DNA from: Trujillonella endophytica
Lineage (GTDB): Bacteria; Actinomycetota; Actinomycetes; Mycobacteriales; Geodermatophilaceae
NCBI RefSeq assembly: GCF_900110555.1
Contig: NZ_FOEE01000009.1
Location: 143,243-207,242, forward strand
Direction of reading: 5' to 3'
Length of the DNA stretch: 64,000 bases
Shown: piece after piece, positions 1 through 8,033 of the stretch
How the letters are laid out: each line of letters begins with the position of its first letter
How positions within the stretch are numbered: the stretch's first letter is position 1
Position numbers and translations under genes: made by a program
The notes under the pieces: model-generated
The model's database searches: none
Seen by the model: the letters and a program-made list of their open reading frames with translations, nothing else
Told to the model about the DNA's origin: nothing

Positions 1-172
1 TCGCGTAGTCCTTGTCGATCGTCCCGCCCGCCACGAGGTTCGAGTAGCCGACGTCGGCGACGTCCCAGGTGCCGAGCACCCGGTTACCGTCGCAGGTGTA
101 GCCGAACGGCTGGCCGGGCGGGTTCAGCTCGGCGGCGATGCGGGCGCAGGTCTCGGCGACGGTGAGCGGCAC
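1..172 (-). CDS. Hypothetical protein, N-terminal fragment (cut by window edge)
   Basis: Only the first 57 codons are present; the gene runs off the left edge. A GTG start at 172 is supported by a GGAGGT ribosome site nine bases upstream. The visible protein begins MPLTVAETCARIAAEL, followed by a short Pro/Gly-rich stretch and a region rich in Gly, Asp and Val. Two cysteines are visible, one near residue 8 and one near residue 28. There is no signal peptide. I do not recognise the family, and too little is present to assign a function. Confidence 0.55.
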   Translation of the reverse strand, partial: MPLTVAETCARIAAELNPPGQPFGYTCDGNRVLGTWDVADVGYSNLVAGGTIDKDYA

Positions 173-253
173 GGGGATCCACCTCCGGGATGAGCGGGAG
201 TCGGCCGCGCAGTGTGGCCGACTCCCGCCCGTCCCGCTACGGGTGCGGTCGCG

Positions 254-715
254 TCAGGCGGGGTTCGCGGGAGCCGCGCGCTCGACGACGAACACGGGAA
301 TCTGCCGGTCGGTCTTCGTCTGGTAGTCGGCGTAGTCGGGGAACGCGGCGACCGACCGCTCCCACCACTGGGACCTCTCCTCGCCGGAGACCTCGCGGGC
401 GACGCCGTCCCACGGCTCGGGCCCGTCCTGCACCGTCACCTGGTCCGGGTACGCGCGGAGGTTGGCCACCCACGCGGGGTCGTCCGGGGCGCCGCCCTGG
501 GAGCCGACCATCGCGTAGGCGCCCTCGTGCTCCACGCGCATCAGCGGCTGCTTGCGGACCTTGCCGCTCTTCGCGCCCCGCGTGCTGAAGACGACGACCG
601 GCAGACCGCGGTCCAGCAGGGTGTTGCCCTCCCGGCCCCCGGTGCGCTCGTAGAGCTCCACCTGGTCGCGGACCCACTTCTGCGGACTCGGCTCGTACTC
701 ACCCTCCAGCGGCAT
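254..715 (-). CDS. Deazaflavin (F420)-dependent nitroreductase family protein
   Basis: 153-residue protein of the Ddn/F420H(2)-dependent quinone reductase family, small split-barrel enzymes that use the deazaflavin F420 to reduce quinones or nitro compounds. The family pattern is clear: an N-terminal helix (WVRDQVELYERTGG), then the core VVVFSTRGAKSGKVRKQPLMRVEHEGAYAMVGSQGG with the 'TxGxKSGxxRxxPL' signature, then PAWVANLRAYPDQVTVQ. Length is typical. No membrane segment is seen. The ATG is preceded at exactly six bases by TAGGTT, so the mRNA may be leaderless. The partner F420 reductase is not in the window; the substrate is unknown. Confidence 0.9.
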   Translation of the reverse strand: MPLEGEYEPSPQKWVRDQVELYERTGGREGNTLLDRGLPVVVFSTRGAKSGKVRKQPLMRVEHEGAYAMVGSQGGAPDDPAWVANLRAYPDQVTVQDGPEPWDGVAREVSGEERSQWWERSVAAFPDYADYQTKTDRQIPVFVVERAAPANPA

Positions 716-721
716 GCTCCG

Positions 722-727
722 AACCTA
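722..727 (-). promoter_or_regulatory. Candidate -10 of a leaderless promoter for the Ddn-like gene
   Basis: TAGGTT on the minus strand ends six bases before the ATG at 715, so transcription would begin at or next to the start codon. The only purine-rich stretch (GGAG) lies too close to the ATG to act as a normal ribosome site. Confidence 0.4.
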
Positions 728-1990
728 GGCCGGTCCGCCGCCCGCGGCTCGGTGGGGCGGCCCGCCGGCGGTGCAGTCGATCGTGTGCGGCACGAAGAAG
801 CTCAGGTTGTCGGTGATGAGCCCCTCGCTCTCGCGGATGCCCAGCCCGGCCGGCTCGCCGTCGACCACCCAGGCGCCGAGCACGGGGTGGTGCGGCCCGT
901 CGGCGCCGGGGAAGTCCGGCAGCGGCGCGAACTCCTGGACCACGAAGCCCTCGGTCCCGTAGCGCCCCGGCAGCTCGACGTCGACCGTGCCGTCGCGCAC
1001 GATCGACACGTTCGCGCCCTCCCGCCCCCAGAGCGGCTTGCGCACGTAGGTCCGCCACGCCGACGGCATCTCGTCGGCGAAGTAGGCCGGCAGCAGCAGC
1101 TGGGAGAGCACCGGGTCGCTGCCGAACATCTGCCACAGCACCGGCAGCAGCGCCTTGGTGCTCCACAGCATCTTGTAGGCCGGCTCCACCCACGTCGTCC
1201 CGCCGGGCCGGGCGGCGTCGGCGAGCACCGCCGGCCCGAACTCGTCCTCGATCAGCCACTCCCAGGGGTAGAGCTTGAAGACGACGTCGAGGTGGCAACC
1301 CTGCGGGTCGTAGAACCGGCCGTCGCCGTCGTCGAGCACGATGTCCTCGACGATCAGCTCGACCGCCTCGTAGCCGGCCTGGACGACGGTGTCCATCAGG
1401 TAGGCGACGGTCATCCGGTCCTCGCCCGAGCGCTCCTCGCTGGTCCAGGCCAGGTGCACGCGCGGCCGGACGCCGGTGCGCCGCTCCCATCGGACCAGGT
1501 TGCGCTGCCACGCGGTCACGAGCTTCTCGTGCAGGGCGTTCCACTGGTCGGTGCCCTGGCCGGTGAACAGGTGCCAGTTCCACTGGGTGACGGCGGACTC
1601 GACCAGCCCGGTCGGGGTGTCGGCGTTGAACTCCAGCAGCCGCGGCGGTCCGGTGCCGTCGTAGTGCAGGTCGAAGCGGGCGTAGACGCTGGGCGGCTCG
1701 ACCTCCCACGTGCGGCGGATCTCCGGTCGGGCGATCGGCGGGATGCCCATCCGGTCGAACAGGTCCCGCTCGAGGACGTGGTCGCCGGCCGCCTCGCACA
1801 TGGAGAACAGCTGGGCGATCCAGCCCTCCAGGCGCTCCACCTCGGCCATCGTGAAGTCGTAGAACGGCCCCTCGCGCCAGTAGCTGCGGGCCTCGCCGCC
1901 GGGCAGGCCGGTCCGGTTGTAGACCAGCCCCTGGGCCTCGATCTCGGCCTCCCACCCCGGCCGGACGACCCCGCTCTGGAGGCGCCTCAA
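725..1990 (-). CDS. Glutathionylspermidine synthase-like ATP-grasp ligase
   Basis: 421-residue cytoplasmic protein of the GSP-synthase C-terminal (YgiC/YjfC-like) family. Recognisable blocks: YWREGPFYDFTMAEVERLE near the N-terminus, FDLHYDGTGPPRLLEFNADTP (metal/substrate-binding part of the fold), LIEDEFGPAVLADAARPGGT, KALLPVLWQMF, and the C-terminal KPLWGREGANV and FVVQEFAPLP segments with ATP-grasp character. There is no N-terminal amidase domain, as in YgiC. The start is TTG inside the TTGA overlap with the upstream lipoprotein gene, suggesting translational coupling. In enterobacteria ygiB (a lipoprotein) and ygiC have the same order. The substrate of these single-domain ligases is not settled, and production of glutathionylspermidine is unlikely in an actinobacterium. 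Confidence 0.85.
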   Translation of the reverse strand: MRRLQSGVVRPGWEAEIEAQGLVYNRTGLPGGEARSYWREGPFYDFTMAEVERLEGWIAQLFSMCEAAGDHVLERDLFDRMGIPPIARPEIRRTWEVEPPSVYARFDLHYDGTGPPRLLEFNADTPTGLVESAVTQWNWHLFTGQGTDQWNALHEKLVTAWQRNLVRWERRTGVRPRVHLAWTSEERSGEDRMTVAYLMDTVVQAGYEAVELIVEDIVLDDGDGRFYDPQGCHLDVVFKLYPWEWLIEDEFGPAVLADAARPGGTTWVEPAYKMLWSTKALLPVLWQMFGSDPVLSQLLLPAYFADEMPSAWRTYVRKPLWGREGANVSIVRDGTVDVELPGRYGTEGFVVQEFAPLPDFPGADGPHHPVLGAWVVDGEPAGLGIRESEGLITDNLSFFVPHTIDCTAGGPPHRAAGGGPA

Positions 1991-2379
1991 CTGCCGGCGC
2001 CGGTGCCGGCGCGCCCGCCCGTCCCCGAGCCGATGCCACCGCTCACCCGGGTGCCGCCGGTGACCTTCCCGGAGGCCGGCAGGCCGGCGTTGCGGCGGGC
2101 GGTGGTGTCCCGCGGGTCGATCCGCGTGCCGCCGCCGGGCAGCGCGTAGCCGAGCGGGAGACCGCGGCCGAAGCCGCCCACGTAGAGGAAGAACAGCCCG
2201 CCGCCGGAGTAGCCGTCGTCGCAGTAGTCGTCGTCGACGATCTCGCCGTCGGCGTTCGTGCAGTAGGCGACCTGCTCCTCGTCGTCGTCCTCGAGACCGC
2301 AGCCGGCCAGGAAGCCGGTGGCCGCGGTCGCCAGCACCGTCGTCGTCAGGGCGCTCTTGACGCGGTTGGAGACCGCCAC
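1987..2379 (-). CDS. Small lipoprotein, partner of the GSP-synthase-like ligase
   Basis: 130 residues with a lipoprotein signal: a short basic N-terminus (MAVSNRVKSALTT), a hydrophobic core and the lipobox FLAGC near residue 27. The mature part is acidic at first (LEDDDEEQVAYC), has a second CDDGYSGGG segment, and ends in a Gly/Thr/Ser-rich tail. It overlaps the downstream ligase gene by four bases (TTGA). The arrangement parallels ygiB-ygiC, where YgiB is also a lipoprotein of unknown role; sequence similarity to YgiB itself is weak by eye. GTG start with a strong GGGAGGGG ribosome site. A TAGGGT -10 candidate lies about 35 bases upstream, divergent from the HerA-like gene. Confidence 0.75.
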   Translation of the reverse strand: MAVSNRVKSALTTTVLATAATGFLAGCGLEDDDEEQVAYCTNADGEIVDDDYCDDGYSGGGLFFLYVGGFGRGLPLGYALPGGGTRIDPRDTTARRNAGLPASGKVTGGTRVSGGIGSGTGGRAGTGAGS

Positions 2380-2471
2380 TTCCCCTCCCCCGCTCGTCGA
2401 GGCCCCGACCCTAGATCCCGCCGCCGCGACCCCGCCGGGCGACGGGCCTGCGGGGTCGGGAGGCGGGCCGC

Positions 2472-2477
2472 TACCGT
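2472..2477 (+). promoter_or_regulatory. Candidate -10 of a leaderless promoter for the HerA-like gene
   Basis: TACCGT followed by exactly six bases and the ATG at 2484. There is no purine-rich ribosome site between them. The same hexamer and spacing recur before the thioesterase at 27500. Confidence 0.45.
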
Positions 2478-2483
2478 CGCCCG

Positions 2484-4076
2484 ATGGTCGAGCCCACCGG
2501 ACCCGCCGACACCGCCGCCACCCGCATCGCCGCCGGCTATCCGGCCACGGGCCCGGCCCTGGAGCTCGGCGCCGTGGTCGTCGAGGGGCGACCGCACGCC
2601 GGCGCGCAGGTCCGCGTGCCGCTGTCGATGCTCAACCGGCACGGGTTGATCGCCGGCGCGACCGGCACCGGGAAGACCAAGACCCTGCAACTGATGGCCG
2701 AGCAGTTGTCGGCGGCCGGGGTGCCGGTGGTCGTGGCCGACCTCAAGGGCGACCTCGCCGGCCTCGCCCGCCCGGGGGCCGACGGCGAGCGGGTGCGGCA
2801 GCGGGCCACCGCGACCGGGGACGCGTGGAGCCCGACCGGATTCCCGGTGGAGTACCTGGCCCTCGGCGGGCTCGGCACCGGCGTACCGGTGCGCGCCACC
2901 GTCACCGACTTCGGCCCGGTGCTGCTGTCGCGGGTGCTGGACCTGAACGCCACGCAGGAGAGCTCGCTGGGGCTGGTCTTCCACCACGCCGACGCCGTCG
3001 GTCTGCCGCTGCTCGATCTGGCCGACCTGCGCGCCGTCCTCACCTGGCTCACCAGCAAGGAGGGCAAGGCCGACCTGGAGGGGCTGGGCGGGCTGTCGAA
3101 GGCGACGGCGGGCGTGATCCTCCGGGAGCTCGTGACGCTGGCGGACCTGGGCGGGGACGTCTTCTTCGGCGAGCCCGCCTTCTCCCCCACCGATCTCATC
3201 CGCACCGCCGCCGACGGCCGCGGGGTGATCAGCGCCGTGGAGCTGCCCGCGATCCAGGACCGGCCGGCGCTGTTCTCCACGTTCCTCATGTGGCTGCTCG
3301 CCGAGCTGTTCGAGGAGCTGCCCGAGGTCGGGGACCTCGAGCGGCCGGGGCTGGTCTTCTTCCTCGACGAGGCGCACCTGCTCTTCACCGGCGCGAGCAA
3401 GGCGTTCCTGGAGGCGGTCACCCAGACGGTCCGGCTGATCCGGTCGAAGGGGATCGGGGTCTTCTTCGTGACGCAGAACCCCACCGACGTCCCCCGCGCG
3501 GTGCTCGCCCAGCTGGGCAACCGGGTCCAGCACGCGCTGCGCACCTTCACCCCGGAGGACGCCGACGCGCTGAAGAAGACCGTCAAGACGTTCCCGCGCA
3601 GCGAGGACTACGACATCGCGACCCTGCTGACCTCGCTCGGCACCGGCGAGGCCGCGGTGACGGTGCTCACCGAGCGCGGCTCCCCGACGCCCGTGGCCTG
3701 GACGATGGTGCGGGCCCCGCGCTCGCACATGGGCACCGTCGACGCCGCCGAACTCGCCGCGGCCGTGGCCGCCTCCCCCCTGCAGCCGCGCTACGGCGTC
3801 GCCGTCGACCGCGAGTCGGCCCGCGAGCTGCTCGCCGCCCGGCTGGCGCCTCCGCCCGCACCCGCACCGGCACCGGCACCGGCACCGGCACCGGCCGAGC
3901 CGCTGCCCAGTCCGTGGCCGGAGATGGAGCCGCCCGCGCCCGCGCGGCGCGAGCGGCGCTCGGGCGGCGACGACGTCCTCGGGTCTGCGCTGGGCTCCTT
4001 CGCCCGCTCCGTCGGGTCCGCGCTGGGCAGGGAGATCACCCGCGGGCTGTTCGGCACCCGGCGCCGTCGCCGCTGA
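2484..4076 (+). CDS. HerA-like helicase/DUF853 family P-loop ATPase
   Basis: 530-residue ATPase of the YjgR/DUF853 (HerA C-terminal-like) family. Walker A GATGTGKT sits near residues 58-65 and Walker B LVFFLDEAHLL near residue 290; arginine-finger-type segments and the family block NPTDVPRAVLAQLGNRVQHALRTFTP follow. HerA-type ATPases form hexameric rings acting on double-stranded DNA with nucleases such as NurA; no nuclease gene is next to this one, so its role is unknown. After the ATPase core comes a (Pro-Ala)n linker encoded by a GCACCG tandem repeat, then a basic tail ending in RRRRR. The gene stands alone, divergent from the lipoprotein/ligase pair. Confidence 0.9.
   Translation: MVEPTGPADTAATRIAAGYPATGPALELGAVVVEGRPHAGAQVRVPLSMLNRHGLIAGATGTGKTKTLQLMAEQLSAAGVPVVVADLKGDLAGLARPGADGERVRQRATATGDAWSPTGFPVEYLALGGLGTGVPVRATVTDFGPVLLSRVLDLNATQESSLGLVFHHADAVGLPLLDLADLRAVLTWLTSKEGKADLEGLGGLSKATAGVILRELVTLADLGGDVFFGEPAFSPTDLIRTAADGRGVISAVELPAIQDRPALFSTFLMWLLAELFEELPEVGDLERPGLVFFLDEAHLLFTGASKAFLEAVTQTVRLIRSKGIGVFFVTQNPTDVPRAVLAQLGNRVQHALRTFTPEDADALKKTVKTFPRSEDYDIATLLTSLGTGEAAVTVLTERGSPTPVAWTMVRAPRSHMGTVDAAELAAAVAASPLQPRYGVAVDRESARELLAARLAPPPAPAPAPAPAPAPAEPLPSPWPEMEPPAPARRERRSGGDDVLGSALGSFARSVGSALGREITRGLFGTRRRRR
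3858..3893 (+). repeat. GCACCG hexanucleotide tandem repeat inside the HerA-like gene
   Basis: Six hexamers (the first a variant, GCACCC) encode an uninterrupted Pro-Ala run between the ATPase core and the basic C-terminal tail. Such a run could vary in copy number between strains, changing only linker length because the unit is in frame. Confidence 0.8.
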
Positions 4077-4140
4077 GCGGGCGGGGGCGGCGCCCCGGCG
4101 TTAGCGTGCCGGAGCAGCGCCAGTGCCCCCGGAGGCCCGC

Positions 4141-4989
4141 ATGACCGACAAGCAGCCGCCCGAGATCGCCCAGGCTGCGGCCGAGGCAGGGGCGAAGAAG
4201 GTCCACCGCACCTGGGACCGCGTCCTGGTCAGCGCCTTCCTGGCCGGCGCCTACATCTCCTTCGGGGCGCTCGTCGCCATCACGGTCTCCTCGGGGCTGG
4301 ACCCGGAGACGTGGGGCACGCTGCCGACCCTCTTCATGGGGGCGGCGTTCACCCTCGGCCTGGTGCTCGTGCTGGTCGCGGGCTCGGACCTGGCGACCGG
4401 CAACATGATGCTGGTGCCGCTGGGGGCCATGCAGGGGCGGATCCGGGGCGCCGACGTCGTCCGGAATCTCACCCTGGTGCTGCTGGGCAACCTGCTGGGG
4501 GCCTTGTTCGTCGCCTTCTTCCTCGCCGTGCAGACCGGCGTCATCGGGCACGCCGGCGAGGCCGGCAGCCCCGGCCTGACCTTCGAGCGGCTGGCCGGGA
4601 TCGCCTCGGCGAAGGCCACCGGAGAGTCCTACTGGCAGGTGTTCCTGCGCGGCGTCGGATGCAACTGGCTGGTCTGCCTGGCGGTCTGGATGTCCCTGGC
4701 GACGACGACCGTCTCGGGCAAGATCCTGGCGATCTTCTTCCCGATCATGGCCTTCGTGGCCATGGGGTTCGACCACGTCGTGGCCAACATGTTCTTCCTG
4801 CCGGCCGCGATCTTCGCCGACGTCGACGGCCTGACCTGGGGCGACACCCTGCTGAACTGGCTGTTCGCCGGGCTGGGCAACCTCGTGGGAGCCGTGGTCT
4901 TCGTGGCCACCTCGTACTGGTACCTGTTCCTCAAGGACGAGCCCGCCCAGGCCCCCGCGCACGGCGGCGAGACGGCCGAGCGCGCGTGA
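4141..4989 (+). CDS. Formate/nitrite transporter (FNT) family channel
   Basis: 282-residue inner-membrane protein of the FocA/NirC family, pentameric aquaporin-like channels for formate, nitrite or related small anions. Visible family features: six hydrophobic segments, the first broken-helix loop GSDLATGNMM, GVGCNWLVCLAVWM, and the central GFDHVVANMFFLP containing the pore histidine. The start at 4141 is chosen because GGAGG lies six bases upstream; an earlier GTG at 4123 has none. Downstream at short distance is a zinc peptidase gene that is probably unrelated. No formate dehydrogenase or nitrite reductase gene is nearby, so the physiological anion is open. Confidence 0.93.
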   Translation: MTDKQPPEIAQAAAEAGAKKVHRTWDRVLVSAFLAGAYISFGALVAITVSSGLDPETWGTLPTLFMGAAFTLGLVLVLVAGSDLATGNMMLVPLGAMQGRIRGADVVRNLTLVLLGNLLGALFVAFFLAVQTGVIGHAGEAGSPGLTFERLAGIASAKATGESYWQVFLRGVGCNWLVCLAVWMSLATTTVSGKILAIFFPIMAFVAMGFDHVVANMFFLPAAIFADVDGLTWGDTLLNWLFAGLGNLVGAVVFVATSYWYLFLKDEPAQAPAHGGETAERA

Positions 4990-5017
4990 GCTCCGGCCGC
5001 CCGGGAGGATGCAGGTC

Positions 5018-5935
5018 ATGAGGTACCGCGAGTCCGGCCGCCTGGACACCTCCGGAGTGCAGGACCGCCGCCGTGGCGGCGGAGGGCGGGGCCTCGCCGT
5101 GGGCGGCGGGGGGCTCGGCCTGGTCGGCGTCCTGGTGCTGGTGCTGGTCCAGTTCCTCGGCGGCGGCGGGGACGGCGGCGGCGCCGCGAGTGCCCTCGGC
5201 GGGCAGCTGGGCTCGCTCGGCGAGGGCCAGACCGCCGACAACAGCCAGCTCGAGCAGCAGTGCCGGACCGGCGCCGACGCCAACGACTCCGTCGACTGCG
5301 CGATCGTCGCCGACATCGAGTCCCTGCAGGACTACTGGGCCGGCGTCCTCGGCGACCGCTACGTGCCCACCGACACCGTCTTCTTCTCCGGGTCGGTGCA
5401 GACCAGCTGCGGCGGGGCCACGAGCGGGTCCGGGCCCTTCTACTGCCCGGCCGACCAGCTCGTGTACATCGACCTGACGTTCTTCGAGACGCTGCAGGAG
5501 CAGTTCGGGGCCGAGGGAGGGCTGTTCGTCAACGCCTACGTGCTCGCGCACGAGTACGGCCACCACGTGCAGAACCTGCTCGGCATCAACCGCCAGGTCA
5601 CGCCCGGTGAGACCGGTCCGGACAGCGGCACCGTGCGGCTCGAGCTGCAGGCCGACTGCTTCGCCGGCACCTGGGCCAACCACGCCGAGACGGTGCCCGA
5701 CGAGTCCGGCGAGCCGCTGATCGCCGAGATCACCGCCGACGACATCGACCGCGCGCTGGACGCCGCCGGGCGGATCGGCGACGACTTCATCCAGCGCGAG
5801 CTCGGCGGCGGCACCGTCGATCAGGACGCCTTCACCCACGGCTCGTCGGAGCAGCGGCAGCTGTGGTTCACCACCGGGTACGAGACCGGCGACGTGCAGG
5901 CCTGCGACACCTTCGCCACCGACGACCTGGGCTGA
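5018..5935 (+). CDS. Neutral zinc metallopeptidase, YpfJ/KPN_01774 family
   Basis: 305-residue putative zinc metallopeptidase (Zn_peptidase family PF04228). It begins MRYRESGRLDTSGVQDRR, the usual N-terminus of this family, followed by a Gly-rich segment and one transmembrane helix near residues 28-50; the catalytic domain is therefore probably outside the membrane. The HEYGHH zinc motif is near residue 178, and ELQADCFAGTW supplies the downstream metal-ligand Glu region. The ATG at 5018 matches the family start and has a good distance from GGGAGG; the ATG at 5009 is too close to it. Substrates of this family are unknown. Confidence 0.92.
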   Translation: MRYRESGRLDTSGVQDRRRGGGGRGLAVGGGGLGLVGVLVLVLVQFLGGGGDGGGAASALGGQLGSLGEGQTADNSQLEQQCRTGADANDSVDCAIVADIESLQDYWAGVLGDRYVPTDTVFFSGSVQTSCGGATSGSGPFYCPADQLVYIDLTFFETLQEQFGAEGGLFVNAYVLAHEYGHHVQNLLGINRQVTPGETGPDSGTVRLELQADCFAGTWANHAETVPDESGEPLIAEITADDIDRALDAAGRIGDDFIQRELGGGTVDQDAFTHGSSEQRQLWFTTGYETGDVQACDTFATDDLG

Positions 5936-6050
5936 GCGGTACCGCCGCAACGGCCGGGTACCGCGGTGCGGCGCTCGGTGCCGCGGTATGGCGCGGCACC
6001 GGCGACGACGCGGCGGCACCGGGCCCCTGCGAGGGAGCCAGGAGGCGGGC

Positions 6051-6869
6051 GTGAGGATGTCGGCCATGACGGCGCACCCCACCACCGAGCACCTGACCCT
6101 CACCCACGACGGGCTCGGCCCGGGCGTCGCCGTCCTCACCATCGACCGGCCGGCCAAGCGCAACGCCCTGACCGCGGGCATGTGGCGGGACCTGCCGGCC
6201 GTGCTCGCCGGGCCCGCCGCCGACCCCGCGGTGCGGGTGCTGGTCGTGACCGGCGCGGGCAGCAGCTTCTGCGCCGGCGCCGACATCGCCGACCTGCTCG
6301 GCGGCCCGGACGCCGAGGATCCGATGGCCGCGCTGCGTCGCGACAACCTCGCCGCGCAGGCGGCGCTGCGCGAGTTCCCCAAGCCGACGATCGCGATGGT
6401 CCGCGGGCACTGCATCGGCGGCGGCGTGGAGCTGGCCACCTGCTGCGACCTCCGGTTCGCCGACGACACCGGCGTCTTCGGCGTGACCCCCGCCAAGGTC
6501 GGCATCGTCTACACCCCGGAGTCGACCAAGGCCCTGGTGGACCTGGTCGGCCCCGCGCTGACCCGCTATCTGCTGTTCAGCGGCGAGCTGGTGGACGCGG
6601 CGACGGCGCTGCGCACCGGCCTGGTCGACCGGCTGCTCCCGCCGGAGGAGCTGGAGCCGGAGGTGCGTCGCTTCGCGGGTGTGCTGACCGCGCGGTCGGC
6701 GCTGACCCAGCGGTCGACCAAGGAGGTCGTCGCCGCCGTGCTCGCCGGCGGCGACGGCCGGCCGGAGGCGGCCCGCTGGTACCGCGAGACGATCGCGGCC
6801 GGCGAGCTGGCCGAGGGCGTCGCCGCGTTCGGCGAGCGCCGCCCGCCCGCGTTCCCCTGGCGCGGCTGA
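6051..6869 (+). CDS. Enoyl-CoA hydratase/isomerase family protein
   Basis: About 272-residue crotonase-fold protein. The CoA-binding/oxyanion-hole segments are present: RPAKRNALTAGMW, GAGSSFCAGADIADLLGG and KPTIAMVRGHCIGGGVELATCCDLRFADDTGVFGVTPAKVG. One of the hydratase catalytic glutamates appears replaced by the local GGGVELA/AKVGIVYTPE context, so the reaction (hydration, isomerisation or another) cannot be fixed. AGGAGG at 6040-6045 best fits the GTG at 6051; the ATG at 6057 is an alternative. The gene converges with the siderophore-interacting protein gene; only five bases separate the stops. Confidence 0.9.
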   Translation: MRMSAMTAHPTTEHLTLTHDGLGPGVAVLTIDRPAKRNALTAGMWRDLPAVLAGPAADPAVRVLVVTGAGSSFCAGADIADLLGGPDAEDPMAALRRDNLAAQAALREFPKPTIAMVRGHCIGGGVELATCCDLRFADDTGVFGVTPAKVGIVYTPESTKALVDLVGPALTRYLLFSGELVDAATALRTGLVDRLLPPEELEPEVRRFAGVLTARSALTQRSTKEVVAAVLAGGDGRPEAARWYRETIAAGELAEGVAAFGERRPPAFPWRG

Positions 6870-6874
6870 GGGCC

Positions 6875-7717
6875 CTACACCGCCAGGCTCTGCTCCTCGG
6901 CCTCCACGGCGGCGTTCCACTCCGGCTTCTCGGCCTGCCAGCGGTCCTCGGTCCGGCCGATCCGCCAGTAGCCGGACACCGACAGCAGCTCCCGCGGCAC
7001 GGCGAGGGTGCCGCGCAGCCACCGGCGCAGGTCCCGGACGGCGCCGGCCTCGCCGTGCACGAACGCCTGCACCGAGCCCTCCGGCAGCGGTGCGGCGAGG
7101 ACCGCGGCCACCAGCGCCGTCCCGGGAACGCCGTCGCCGCGGTGCACCCAGGTCAGCTCGGCGCCCTCGGGGAGGACCACCTCCTGCTCCTCGGCCGCGT
7201 CGGCGATCTCGACGAACGCGAACGCCCGCGCCCCGGCCGGCAGCCGCTCGAGCGAGGCGGCGATCGCCGGCAGCGTCGTCTCGTCGCCCACGAGGAGGTG
7301 CCAGTCCGCGTCCGTGCCCGGCGTGTAGGCCCCGCCGGGGCCGAGCAGCACGACCGGATTGCCGGGCCGCGCGGCCGAGGCCCAGGGGCCGGCGAGCCCC
7401 TCGTCCCCGTGCGTGACGACGTCGAGGGTCAGCTCACCGGCCGCGGCGTCCCACCGCCGCACGCTGTAGGTGCGGGTGCAGGGCCAGAACTCCCGCGGCT
7501 GCTCGGCCCGGATGTCATCGGGGTCGAAGGGCGCGCGGTAGGGCGCACCGCGCGGCGGCAGCACCAGCTTCACGTAGGAGTCGGTGTGCTCGGGCGCGAA
7601 GCCGGCCAGTCCCTCGCCGCCGAGCACGACCCGCACCACGTGCGGGGTCACCCGGTCCGTGCGGACCACGGTCGCCTGGCGGGAGGCGCGCCGACGGCGC
7701 GGGGTGGGGTCGGCCAT
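6875..7717 (-). CDS. Siderophore-interacting protein (NAD(P)H-dependent ferric-siderophore reductase)
   Basis: 280-residue cytoplasmic flavoprotein of the SIP family (ViuB/YqjH-like), which releases iron by reducing ferric siderophores. N-terminal FAD-binding barrel: VVRTDRVTPHVVRVVLGG, then YVKLVLPPRG, the flavin-binding CTRTYSVRRWD and LTLDVVTHGDEGLAGPWA. C-terminal SIP domain: HLLVGDETTLPAIAASLERLP, the family signature, and VSGYWRIGRTEDRW. Start ATG at 7717 with GGAG eight bases upstream. A near-consensus iron box lies about 20 bases upstream, so expression should be de-repressed by iron starvation. No siderophore biosynthesis or uptake genes are in the window. Confidence 0.95.
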   Translation of the reverse strand: MADPTPRRRRASRQATVVRTDRVTPHVVRVVLGGEGLAGFAPEHTDSYVKLVLPPRGAPYRAPFDPDDIRAEQPREFWPCTRTYSVRRWDAAAGELTLDVVTHGDEGLAGPWASAARPGNPVVLLGPGGAYTPGTDADWHLLVGDETTLPAIAASLERLPAGARAFAFVEIADAAEEQEVVLPEGAELTWVHRGDGVPGTALVAAVLAAPLPEGSVQAFVHGEAGAVRDLRRWLRGTLAVPRELLSVSGYWRIGRTEDRWQAEKPEWNAAVEAEEQSLAV

Positions 7718-7735
7718 GGGAGCACTCCAGTCAGC

Positions 7736-7754
7736 GTAGGAAAGGCTCACCTTA
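7736..7754 (-). promoter_or_regulatory. Iron box (IdeR/DmdR/DtxR-type operator)
   Basis: The 19-bp site matches the IdeR/DmdR consensus (TTAGGTTAGSCTMACCTAA class) at about 15 of 19 positions, including the AGGCT core and the CACCTTA arm. It lies 19-37 bases before the ATG of the siderophore-interacting protein, where a bound repressor would block transcription. The match was made by eye. Confidence 0.7.
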
Positions 7755-8033
7755 CCCAGTCGCCCGTGATCCTTTCCTGTTTCGGCTCCGACCAGCCGGG
7801 TACCGGCTCGAACGCAGGCCGGTGGCCCACTCAGACACGGTGGGACGACTCGGCCGGCGCCCACCGCGGGGTCGCCGGCCCCGCCTTCCACATCACTCCC
7901 GAGGTCGCAGCACGCGACCGGTGGAGTCGTGTCCGCAAGGGCCCGCACGGACGCGACCCGGTCGCGCCCCGGATCTCGGGGCAACCCCGGGCAGCGCATG
8001 CCCCCGACCACGACACAGTCCCCAGGAGGACCG
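7755..8033. other. Intergenic region between divergent SIP gene and envelope operon
   Basis: Apart from the iron box at its left end and the AGGAGG ribosome site of the next gene at its right end, I see no gene or strong repeat here. The promoter of the 8034 operon should lie in this stretch, but no convincing -35/-10 pair stands out. Confidence 0.4.

Noticed and set aside
212..2149. Long plus-strand open frame (about 645 residues) opposite the Ddn-like and GSP-like genes
   Set aside because: It is antisense to two clear genes; high GC makes the opposite strand open. No family pattern, and composition is only Arg/Pro/Gly/Val.
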